This document shows, one piece after another, positions 1-5,517 of a DNA stretch of 9,666 nt. Within the stretch, counting starts at the first letter, position 1; every line of letters starts with the position of its first letter. The notes under the pieces were generated by a model. That model did not search any database, was not told the DNA's origin, and saw nothing but the letters and a program-made list of their open reading frames with translations. This stretch comes from Bacillota bacterium (lineage in GTDB: Bacteria; Bacillota; Clostridia; Oscillospirales; Ruminococcaceae), in the NCBI GenBank assembly GCA_023429685.1, contig JAEZDF010000030.1:1-9666 (forward strand), written 5' to 3'. The position numbers and the translations under genes were made by a program.

Positions 1-203
1 CCGGCGTAATTGAGTGCAACGTCGAGGTGACCGAGTTGATGGGCGCCGAGACCTACCTGTACCTCAACTGCATTGGCAACAACCTGATTGCAAGAGTTTC
101 TCCTCGTTGCACCGCAAGAACCGGTGACGTAATCAAGGTTGCTATCGACATCAACAAGATGCACCTGTTTGATAAAGAGACCGAAGAGTGCATCCTGAGC
201 TAA
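1..203 (+). CDS. ugpC: Sugar ABC transporter ATP-binding protein, UgpC/MsmX type (C-terminal fragment)
   Basis: This is the last 66 codons of a gene that begins before the window, read in the frame starting at base 3 and ending with TAA at 201-203. The visible part is the C-terminal TOBE/OB-like regulatory domain. Its landmarks are VTELMGAETYLYL, NLIARVSPR, TGDVIKVAIDINKMHLFD and a final KETEECI. This HLFDKET ending is typical of the shared MsmX/UgpC ATPases that power several carbohydrate ABC importers in Bacillota. The Walker A, Walker B and signature motifs lie outside the window, so ATPase activity cannot be judged here. An intrinsic terminator follows within 20 nt, so this gene ends its transcription unit. 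The family call is firm; which sugar it serves is unknown, because these ATPases work with several permeases. Confidence 0.82.
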   Translation, partial: GVIECNVEVTELMGAETYLYLNCIGNNLIARVSPRCTARTGDVIKVAIDINKMHLFDKETEECILS

Positions 204-221
204 TTTAAGCGAACTATTATC

Positions 222-254
222 AAAGAGGCGTAACGCGTGTTACGCCTCTTTTTC
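222..254 (+). terminator. Intrinsic terminator, possibly bidirectional
   Basis: A perfect 13-bp stem has arms AAAGAGGCGTAAC (222-234) and GTTACGCCTCTTT (239-251) around the loop GCGT, followed by further T residues on the + strand. It ends the ATPase transcript. On the - strand the hairpin lies just past the stop of the gene at 278-826 but has only a short T run, so it could serve that gene weakly. Confidence 0.9.
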
Positions 255-277
255 TGTGGGAAAGCTGTCGCTGCTAT

Positions 278-826
278 CTAATCACTGTCCTTCATTGGCC
301 CCGCTGCGTCTAACAGCACCAAAACAAGCGAGGAATGGGCAATATCTGCCGTGTTGTCGCAGTTTATCAGTTCAATCACCTGCCGGGGTTTGTTGTGCAA
401 GCGGACCACCGTCAGTGCACTGAGTGTCATTTCCACGCCAATTTGGTAGGCGCTTTGGGCGGATGCGCTGCCGCCCGCTACGATGTCCCCGTTTAGCTTA
501 ACTTCAAGGAAGGCTGTTGTACCAAACTGCGGTGAGATACAAGCCGTATACCATAATAAAGCAAGGCAATCGTTGTGGGTGTTCAGCACCACTTCGCTTT
601 TGTTTTGCAGCAATGCATCGCCAAGTGTAGAGGAGAAATGGTCAAACCGGACTGGAAACCCTTTTTTTACCTCAGTTTGTGCACCGGTTTGCAGGCAGTG
701 TACAATACCGGTTACGGAAAAGATACCGCATTTTGCGTATGCAGCAAGATCAGGCGGCACCGGCTTGTGGGTGCCTTCAAAGAGGTAGTTCTTTGCGCTT
801 GGATCGGAATGTGTATGCTTATCCAC
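278..826 (-). CDS. Small protein with possible BclA/C1q-like jelly-roll domain
   Basis: An open frame with a strong RBS but no firm family match. The GTG at 826 is chosen as start because GGAGG (834-838 on this strand) sits 7 nt upstream. The longer reading back to a TTG at 898 abuts an in-frame stop and has no SD. The 182-residue product starts MDKHTHSDP. It has no signal peptide or membrane segment. From about residue 35 it shows alternating hydrophobic strands, with a block FLEVKLNGDIVAGGSAS, then VEMTLSALTVVRLHNKP and a closing SSLVLVLLDA. That order (strand, L-x-LNG-x-x-V-x-GG, strand, S-L-x-L-x-L) resembles the C-terminal TNF/C1q-like domain of BclA-type exosporium glycoproteins, but there is no collagen-like repeat. 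The fold is inferred from pattern only. It may be a spore-surface or other structural protein. It is convergent with the upstream ATPase gene. Confidence 0.75.
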   Translation of the reverse strand: MDKHTHSDPSAKNYLFEGTHKPVPPDLAAYAKCGIFSVTGIVHCLQTGAQTEVKKGFPVRFDHFSSTLGDALLQNKSEVVLNTHNDCLALLWYTACISPQFGTTAFLEVKLNGDIVAGGSASAQSAYQIGVEMTLSALTVVRLHNKPRQVIELINCDNTADIAHSSLVLVLLDAAGPMKDSD

Positions 827-990
827 CGCTTTCCCTCCAGCATCATGATACTTGTTTGCGGCGGTGTACCGCTCTGTTGGGGCGGTAGTGCCGTACAATT
901 ATGGTCTGCGTCATCAGCCGGCGCTTATTTGCCCCTATAACGAGTGTATGCGCCACTCTGCTGTGTTTTGACCTAAGCCGCAAAGTTATC

Positions 991-1030
991 CAAAAATAAA
1001 ATGCCCCTGCTCTAAAAAGCAGGGGCATTT
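991..1030 (-). terminator. Intrinsic terminator of the hemerythrin gene
   Basis: A perfect 13-bp stem, AAATGCCCCTGCT (999-1011 on +) with AGCAGGGGCATTT (1018-1030), has a 6-nt loop. Read on the - strand it runs into TTTTATTTTTG, a good U-tract, 15 nt past the hemerythrin stop. Confidence 0.92.
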
Positions 1031-1044
1031 GGTTTAAATAATAG

Positions 1045-1437
1045 CTATTTTACGTACTGTGCAAGCTCGGTATCCACAGTCTTAATGTGGTTAAGCAGCC
1101 AGCCAGATAACATCGTGTTCATCTTTGCGACCGAAACAATGGTCGGACCATGCTCCGCAATATCGTTTTTCAGGTTTTTTACCTGTGCGATAAACGCATC
1201 GTGTATCTTCTTATGCTCAGGGTACTTGGGATACGCTGAGTTCTTTTGCAACACTTCCTCGTCAGAAAAATGCTTTACCACGTAGCTTTCTAAAAACTCT
1301 GCAGTCTTTACAACCTCTTGCCGTCCCTTACCCACCGAGCAGGCCGAGTACAACGCATCCATCGCGTCAAACAGGGTCTTGTGTTGTTCGTCGATTAGGG
1401 CTACTCCAATCTGAAAGCTGTCATTCCATGTCGGCAT
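1045..1437 (-). CDS. Bacteriohemerythrin
   Basis: A 130-residue single-domain hemerythrin, a cytosolic four-helix bundle holding a non-haem diiron centre that binds O2 reversibly. All seven expected iron ligands are visible: H19 in IDEQHK, H56 and E60 in HFSDEE, H75 and H79 in PEHKKIH, and H117 and D122 in HIKTVD. The conserved WNDSFQIG start and YPKYPEH are also present. Length matches the stand-alone bacterial family. The ATG is preceded by GAAAGGA (1448-1454) at about 10 nt. The gene has its own extended -10 promoter and a strong terminator, so it is probably monocistronic. In anaerobes such proteins are thought to scavenge, store or sense O2; which role applies here is not shown by the sequence. 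Family assignment is very secure. Confidence 0.95.
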   Translation of the reverse strand: MPTWNDSFQIGVALIDEQHKTLFDAMDALYSACSVGKGRQEVVKTAEFLESYVVKHFSDEEVLQKNSAYPKYPEHKKIHDAFIAQVKNLKNDIAEHGPTIVSVAKMNTMLSGWLLNHIKTVDTELAQYVK

Positions 1438-1482
1438 AGTCAGTCATTCCTTTCACGTCATCCCAATTTTGTCGCAGTGCGG

Positions 1483-1511
1483 TTTATAACAGAAGGTTTG
1501 AGCAATGAAAA
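1483..1511 (-). promoter_or_regulatory. Promoter of the hemerythrin gene (extended -10)
   Basis: On the - strand, -35 TTTTCA (1506-1511) lies 17 nt from -10 TATAAA (1483-1488), which is preceded by TGT, giving the extended -10 TGTTATAAA. It sits about 45 nt upstream of the hemerythrin ATG, so the 5' UTR would be about 40 nt. Confidence 0.65.
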
Positions 1512-1553
1512 GCATAAACCTCCGTTGCGCCGTGGGCTTCGCGATACAAATGG

Positions 1554-2741
1554 TTATGGGTTTTGCTGTTTAACACGGTCAAGCAGCGCGCGAATGCGGT
1601 TAGAGGGGTTAAGCAGCTCGCTGATTGACTGATCGTAGTTTAAGTGGTCGATGAGCAGGGCAAGGTATTTTGCCATATCAACCTCCGCATACCAAGGACG
1701 GCTTCTAAGCTCCTCGGTGCGGTAAACAAGGTTTGAGGAGAACACCTTATCAATTAACCCATCCTCATATGCCTTATCAAAGTTTGCAAGCCCTTCGCAG
1801 AACAGACCGAACGAAACGCAAACGAAGATTCTGCCCGCCTTCTTTTCTTTGAGCTGGCAGGCTATTTCGAGCACCGAATCGCCGGAGGATATCATATCAT
1901 CTACGATAATAAGATCCTTGCCCTCGACGTTGGAACCCAAAAATTCGTGGGCTACAATGGGGTTGCGTCCCTGTACGATGGTGGCGTAGTCGCGTCGTTT
2001 ATAGAACATACCAAGCTCTACACCCAGAATGGAGGAGTAATAGATACACCGTGCCATGCCGCCCTCGTCGGGGGAGATGACCATCAGCTTGTCTTTATCA
2101 AAGCGGATGTCGGGCACCTGCTTGACGATCGCCTTAAGAAACTGATAGGTGGGTTGAATGTTGTCAAAGCCATTGAGCGGAATCGCGTTGTGCACACGCG
2201 CATCGTGAGCGTCAAAGGTCAGAATGTTATCCACACCCATGTTGGTAAGCTCCTGCAGCATCAAGGCGCAGTCGAGTGACTCTCGCGAGCTGCGACGGTG
2301 CTGCCTACCCTCGTAGAGCATGGGCATAATCACCGTGATGCGTCTTGCCTTGCCGCCCGAAGCGGCAATAATACGCTTAAGATCCTGATAGTGGTCATCG
2401 GGGCTCATTGGTACACTTTGTCCGTACATTGTGTACTGCACACCGTAGTTGAACACGTCACACAGGATGAAAAGGTCATGTCCGCGAATGGATTGCTTGA
2501 TAAGCCCCTTCGCTTCTCCGGTACCAAATCTCGGGCAGGTCGCCTTAATCTTAAAGCTGTCGAGCAGATAGCCGGGCACCTCGATTTCGGGGTTTAGCTC
2601 ATTGTGTCGTTCAAGTCTCCATTTGGTAAGGTAGCTGTCTACCCTGTCGGTAATCTCCTCGTATCCCCTCATTCCGATAATGCCGAGGGTGCCAACCGGG
2701 ATATTAACCACCTTACAATCGTGACTGTCGATATAATCCAT
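1554..2741 (-). CDS. prs: Ribose-phosphate pyrophosphokinase (PRPP synthetase), long clostridial form
   Basis: Cytosolic enzyme making PRPP from ribose 5-phosphate and ATP, for purine, pyrimidine, NAD, His and Trp synthesis. Family landmarks are in order over 395 residues: SIRGHDLFIL (84-93), the catalytic flexible loop RQHRRSSRES (146-155), the metal-binding FDAHD (176-180), SPDEGG (223-228), and the PRPP-binding loop VDDMISSGDS (280-289). At 395 residues it is clearly longer than the usual 315 or so. The extra material is in an N-terminal block before SIRGHD and in a C-terminal tail (roughly 335-395). In this clade the classical GRFxDGE region is replaced by ATCPRFGTGEAKG. The ATG has GGGAGG 11 nt upstream. 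A consensus promoter precedes it; no clear terminator follows. A second, classical prs could exist elsewhere in the genome. Confidence 0.92.
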   Translation of the reverse strand: MDYIDSHDCKVVNIPVGTLGIIGMRGYEEITDRVDSYLTKWRLERHNELNPEIEVPGYLLDSFKIKATCPRFGTGEAKGLIKQSIRGHDLFILCDVFNYGVQYTMYGQSVPMSPDDHYQDLKRIIAASGGKARRITVIMPMLYEGRQHRRSSRESLDCALMLQELTNMGVDNILTFDAHDARVHNAIPLNGFDNIQPTYQFLKAIVKQVPDIRFDKDKLMVISPDEGGMARCIYYSSILGVELGMFYKRRDYATIVQGRNPIVAHEFLGSNVEGKDLIIVDDMISSGDSVLEIACQLKEKKAGRIFVCVSFGLFCEGLANFDKAYEDGLIDKVFSSNLVYRTEELRSRPWYAEVDMAKYLALLIDHLNYDQSISELLNPSNRIRALLDRVKQQNP

Positions 2742-2820
2742 TCACCATTAACCTCCCACACGCTTTTGATATTATGTTGTATGTCTCATGCGGGCAAAAA
2801 CAAACTGTTTGCCTACTCAA

Positions 2821-2849
2821 ATTCTACACAGGTTTTACACGCTTGTCAA
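2821..2849 (-). promoter_or_regulatory. Promoter of prs
   Basis: On the - strand, a perfect -35 TTGACA (2844-2849) is separated by 17 nt from -10 TAGAAT (2821-2826). The predicted transcript starts near 2814, giving a 5' UTR of about 70 nt. It directly abuts the terminator of the upstream phosphodiesterase gene, so prs should be transcribed independently. Confidence 0.85.
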
Positions 2850-2903
2850 CAAACAACAAAGCGCAGCCAACATACCCAGCAAATGGGTGGATGTCGGTTG
2901 CGC
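2850..2903 (-). terminator. Imperfect terminator of the phosphodiesterase gene
   Basis: On the - strand, GCGCAACCGACAT pairs with ATGTTGGCTGCGC (one mismatch, one G-T pair) around an inner ACCC/GGGT helix with loop ATTTGCT. The tail is TTTGTTGTTTG, T-rich but interrupted. It lies just after the stop at 2917. Confidence 0.6.
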
Positions 2904-2916
2904 CATACTATTTGTA

Positions 2917-4686
2917 TCATCCTGTTTTTTGACGACGAAGCAGACTTTCCGCCTCGTCTTTTGGGATTGCACGGCTATAAAAAAAGCCCTGTACCTTGTC
3001 GCAGCCAATCTGCTTAATCAGCTCAAGCTGGCTTGCGGTCTCCACACCCTCTGCCACAACACACAGGTTTAAGCAGTGTGCAAGGTTTACAACAAGCTTA
3101 ACAATCTCGTAATCCTTCGGGTCGTTTGCAACGTGGTCAATAAACTTTTTATCGATCTTCAGCGTGCTAATCCATAGCTGCCGGAGCTGATTAAGCGAGG
3201 AATAGCCCGAACCGAAATCGTCGAGCGCAAGGTCAAGCCCCAAGGCCTCCATGTTCTTAATCACGTCCATATTGCTGCCGACGTATTCCACAAGCTGTGT
3301 TTCGGTCACCTCAAGCTCGATGGAGTCGGAGGTGAGGTTTAAGCTGTGCAGAATCTCGCGCACCTCGTCGGCAAACGATTGCCGTTGCAGCTGCACAAGC
3401 GACAGGTTAATTGCCATCTTGCCAAACTGGTAGCCTTTGTCTCTAAACTCCGCCGCCGTTTTGCACGCCTCGGCAAACACCCATCTGCCAAGTTCGTGGA
3501 TATGCCCCGACTCCTCGGCGGCTGGAATAAACTCGGCAGGGGATACGTTGCCCACCAGGCTTGAGTTTAACCGCAGCAATGCCTCAAAGCCGACGATACC
3601 GCCCGTATAGGGGTTGTACACCGGCTGATAATATACCTGAAACTCGTTGTGTTCCAAACCGTGGCGTATGGCACGACCGACTGTTTCGTGGCGCAAAATG
3701 CGCTCAAACATCGAGTAGTGAAAGATTGCAGTGGTGTCCTTGCCCTTGGCCTTCGCGTGCTGCATGGCAATATCGGCATAGCGCAGCAGCGCCTTGTCGC
3801 TTTGCGCGTGCTCGGGATACATCGAGATACCCAGACTGGCGGAAATGCACAGCGTTAGCTTGCCTATCTGCATCGGCGCCTTGATGGCATCCTTAAGCCG
3901 GCGGGAGAATTCTACCGCCTCTTCGGTGTCTGCACAGGGTAGGTAGATGGCAAACTCATCGTTGCTCAGACGCACCGCAAGCCCGTGGTTATGTGTGCGC
4001 TGCAACAGGATGCACGCGACCCTTGTAATCACCTTGTCGCCCACAAAGTGGTCGAGGGTATCGTTAATGGCCTTTAGGTTGTCAAGGTCTAAAACGATGA
4101 CGGCGGCGTTCTTCACCAGTCCAGCGCGAATATCGTTTTGCAGGCGGCGGGAGAGGGCGTGCTTTGTTGCCATGCCGGTTAGCTCATCGAAGACAACTGG
4201 GGTCGTATCATGGCTTTGCTCGTTCTCTTCTAGGTCTAGCACACTGCCAATGACGCGCAGCAAACTACCGTCCTCTGCCCGAAGCGCTTTGCCCTGCGCG
4301 CGCACGGTTTTTACGGCGCCAAGCGGGGTGATAATGCAAAGCCGAATCGCAAAGTCGGTCTCTTTTGGGTCGCTTTTTAGATTGTCGACAACCTGTCGGC
4401 ATAATGGGAGATACTCGGGCAGCACATTGCGTGAAAAAAACCCCTCCATCGAGTGCGCACAATGGCTAATCGATAACATGTTACAAAGTCTGGGGGAGGA
4501 TATCACAACATCGGTTTGACAATCCCACTCGAACAGACCTTCAATTAACGTGTCCATCAGTGCAGAGTATTCCCTAAAATATTTGTCTGTAAAGCGTCGG
4601 CTTGGCAGAGCGTCGTCGTTGCGAAAATAGCGCTCCCAAACAGACAGGTAGTTGCCGCAACCGGTAAGCTGTTGCTCGTCGTGCAT
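2917..4686 (-). CDS. PAS-GGDEF(degenerate)-EAL c-di-GMP phosphodiesterase
   Basis: A 589-residue soluble signalling protein with no membrane segments. Residues ~40-155 look like a PAS sensor ending in GSVLDLEENE. Residues ~163-325 form a GGDEF domain: FDELTG (166-171), DLDNLKAINDT (200-210), and signature RLSNDEF (239-245) in place of RxGGDEF. With SN for GG and no RxxD inhibitory site, cyclase activity is unlikely, though GTP binding is possible. The EAL domain (~335-585) keeps every catalytic position: E368 of FEALLR, N427 in INLS, E459 in ELEVTE, D489-D490 of DDFGSGYSSL, K510, E546 of AEGVET and Q566 of QGFF. It should hydrolyse c-di-GMP to pGpG. The ATG has AAAGG about 12 nt upstream, a weak RBS. 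No ligand for the PAS domain can be inferred. It is divergent from the corA unit and has its own promoter and terminator. Confidence 0.93.
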   Translation of the reverse strand: MHDEQQLTGCGNYLSVWERYFRNDDALPSRRFTDKYFREYSALMDTLIEGLFEWDCQTDVVISSPRLCNMLSISHCAHSMEGFFSRNVLPEYLPLCRQVVDNLKSDPKETDFAIRLCIITPLGAVKTVRAQGKALRAEDGSLLRVIGSVLDLEENEQSHDTTPVVFDELTGMATKHALSRRLQNDIRAGLVKNAAVIVLDLDNLKAINDTLDHFVGDKVITRVACILLQRTHNHGLAVRLSNDEFAIYLPCADTEEAVEFSRRLKDAIKAPMQIGKLTLCISASLGISMYPEHAQSDKALLRYADIAMQHAKAKGKDTTAIFHYSMFERILRHETVGRAIRHGLEHNEFQVYYQPVYNPYTGGIVGFEALLRLNSSLVGNVSPAEFIPAAEESGHIHELGRWVFAEACKTAAEFRDKGYQFGKMAINLSLVQLQRQSFADEVREILHSLNLTSDSIELEVTETQLVEYVGSNMDVIKNMEALGLDLALDDFGSGYSSLNQLRQLWISTLKIDKKFIDHVANDPKDYEIVKLVVNLAHCLNLCVVAEGVETASQLELIKQIGCDKVQGFFYSRAIPKDEAESLLRRQKTG

Positions 4687-4784
4687 CCCGTGTACGTACC
4701 TTTCGATGATTTCTGAATATGATGAAAAAATCAGTCATTCGTCCCAATCTACAGGGAATGTAATCGTTATCACTGCTTGAACAC

Positions 4785-4815
4785 ATTTTAGCATATTTTT
4801 CTTATGTTTGGGCAA
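4785..4815 (-). promoter_or_regulatory. Promoter of the phosphodiesterase gene (extended -10)
   Basis: On the - strand, TGCTAAAAT gives an extended -10 (hexamer TAAAAT at 4785-4790) with a weak -35 TTGCCC (4810-4815) at 19 nt spacing, inside an AT-rich island (about 4780-4880). It lies about 100 nt upstream of the ATG at 4686. Confidence 0.6.
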
Positions 4816-4925
4816 CTTTTTATTATTTTTATATACTTGACCAAAAATTTTATGATAAATTCTCTTTTATTATTCATTGCATTTTACTAGACTATGCAAA
4901 ATGAGGAAACCGCTCGATGCTAATT

Positions 4926-5025
4926 TCCATGGATTGGAACGACACGGTTTTGGCAAAAATAAGTTTGCCATCCCAATATGACGAATTCTGCTAAAGGCAT
5001 AACCGCCAAGACGACGGTTTTGCCT
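4926..5025. repeat. Cluster of stem-loops in the intergenic region
   Basis: Three inverted repeats occur in a gene-free stretch. They are the palindrome TCCATGGA (4926-4933); TGGCAAA/TTTGCCA (4951-4957 and 4964-4970), enclosed by ATTGG/CCAAT (4933-4937 and 4973-4977); and AGGCATAACCG/CGGTTTTGCCT (4995-5005 and 5015-5025, one mismatch). Short related strings (ACGGTTTTGGC and ACGGTTTTGCC) recur in both larger hairpins. No convincing gene is seen in 4816-5200. This could be a structured RNA or decayed sequence. Confidence 0.45.
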
Positions 5026-5114
5026 TGTTGCTTTAATTGCAATCTCCCCCCACATCAAAGAGATTTATATCTGATAAACGCAATAAAAAAGGCAGTATCC
5101 GCCCATTTGTATAG

Positions 5115-5141
5115 CGTAATCGCTCAAAAGAGCGGGTTACG
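5115..5141. repeat. Inverted repeat upstream of the corA promoter
   Basis: CGTAA-T-CGCTC (5115-5125), loop AAAA, then GAGCG-GG-TTACG (5130-5141): two helices of 5 bp with a small internal loop. No T-run follows, so it does not look like a terminator. Function unknown. Confidence 0.45.
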
Positions 5142-5161
5142 ACCGATTGCGACCTGATATC

Positions 5162-5176
5162 TGCGTATATTACGCA
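5162..5176. promoter_or_regulatory. Operator-like inverted repeat TGCGTA-N3-TACGCA
   Basis: A perfect 6-bp inverted repeat with a 3-nt centre lies 27 nt upstream of the corA -35 box, in the position of an activator or repressor site. On the + strand a T-rich stretch follows (TATTTCTTTGTTTTG), so a weak terminator for an unseen upstream transcript is an alternative. ATCTGCGTAT, which overlaps its left arm, recurs at 5278-5287. Confidence 0.4.
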
Positions 5177-5203
5177 ATATTTCTTTGTTTTGCTGTTTCG
5201 CTA

Positions 5204-5231
5204 TTGAATTTAAAGTGCAATATGATATAAT
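5204..5231 (+). promoter_or_regulatory. Promoter of the corA leader and corA
   Basis: -35 TTGAAT (5204-5209), a 16-nt spacer and a perfect -10 TATAAT (5226-5231) preceded by TGA (extended -10). Transcription is predicted to start near 5238, exactly where the first leader hairpin begins, leaving about 280 nt of transcribed sequence before the corA start. Confidence 0.8.
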
Positions 5232-5237
5232 AATATG

Positions 5238-5517
5238 GATGTACGGGCTTTGCGTGCTCATTACTGTAAAGCGCGACATCTGCGTATCGATTTTATCAGT
5301 CACTGCCCCAATTCCCGCCGCATCCCGCGGCGCGGTGTAACGGCAAATTAACAAGGCGTGGAGGTGACACTGTGAATCCCGACCCTAGTAATCCCCGAAG
5401 TTGCGAAAACTTAACACACGGTCGGCTCAGCAGTGCACACAGCCTGTTTGCCGCCGTTATTTAATGCGTGCTCCGGTAGTATAGATACCGGCGGTCGCAC
5501 GTTAGGGAGTGATATTT
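5238..5517 (+). promoter_or_regulatory. Long structured 5' leader of corA (candidate Mg2+-responsive element)
   Basis: Hairpins seen: (a) GATGT/ACATC (5238-5242 and 5276-5280) with inner GCTTT/AAAGC (5247-5251 and 5268-5272); (b) CGCCGC/GCGGCG (5316-5321 and 5327-5332); (c) CTGTG/CACAG (5370-5374 and 5438-5442) enclosing CCGACC/GGTCGG (5379-5384 and 5420-5425) and AAGTT-GCGAA-AACTT (5398-5412); (d) CGTGC...GCACG (5467-5471 and 5497-5501) enclosing CCGGTA/TACCGG (5473-5478 and 5486-5491). Hairpin (d) ends 2 nt before the corA SD AGGGAG (5504-5509). A small frame with its own SD runs through (c). I could not align it to the M-box, cobalamin, c-di-GMP-I or yybP-ykoY riboswitch consensus. The regulatory role is inference. 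Confidence 0.6.
5372..5464 (+). CDS. Leader peptide upstream of corA, MgtL-like N-terminus
   Basis: A 30-codon frame in the corA leader, from GTG at 5372 to TAA at 5462-5464. The SD GGAGGTG (5360-5366) places GGAGG 7 nt before the GTG, one of the best ribosome sites in the window. The peptide begins MNPDPSNPRSCE and ends SLFAAVI. Its first residues match the layout of enterobacterial MgtL (MEPDPTPLPRRR): Pro at 3 and 5, Asp at 4, a hydroxyl residue at 6, another Pro, then Arg. In MgtL this acidic/proline start makes ribosomes fall apart at low Mg2+, raising mgtA expression. The start codon lies in the CTGTG/CACAG helix, and the stop is just before the last hairpin preceding the corA SD, a layout that would couple translation of this frame to corA expression. 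It could still be a chance frame; no homologue search was possible. Confidence 0.55.
   Translation: MNPDPSNPRSCENLTHGRLSSAHSLFAAVI

Noticed and set aside
943..950. CATACACT on the - strand, resembling a sigma-E -10 box upstream of the possible spore-surface gene
   Set aside because: No matching -35 element at the right distance and about 115 nt from the start codon; suggestive given the possible spore role, but not supportable alone.
843..1028. 61-codon - strand frame covering the spacer between the hemerythrin and the small jelly-roll gene
   Set aside because: It begins inside the hemerythrin terminator hairpin, is very rich in Arg, has no SD and overlaps the next gene; it looks like chance.
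1513..1558. CATAACC/GGTTTATG inverted repeat after prs as its terminator
   Set aside because: The stem has a bulge, includes the prs stop codon, and the loop is long; too weak to call.
4574..4786. 70-codon - strand frame overlapping the phosphodiesterase start
   Set aside because: Arg-rich, in a different frame from the PAS domain and overlapping the real coding start; a shadow.
4901..4981. 26-codon + strand frame starting MRKPLDANF
   Set aside because: No Shine-Dalgarno ahead of the ATG and the frame runs across two hairpins.
4870..5058. 62-codon - strand frame starting MMWGEIAIK, and an alternative 40-codon frame after GGGGGGAG in the same place
   Set aside because: The first has no SD; in the second the purine tract is only about 1 nt from the TTG. 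Composition is not convincing and the region is better explained by hairpins.
5360..5455. Cobalamin or SAM riboswitch in the corA leader, suggested by GGAGGTGACACTGTGAATCCC and CAGCCTGTTTGCC
   Set aside because: The conserved cores (the B12 box and the SAM-I GAGGGA...CTGGCCC...GAAACC pattern) do not align beyond short fragments; the sequence is better explained by an SD plus a small frame.
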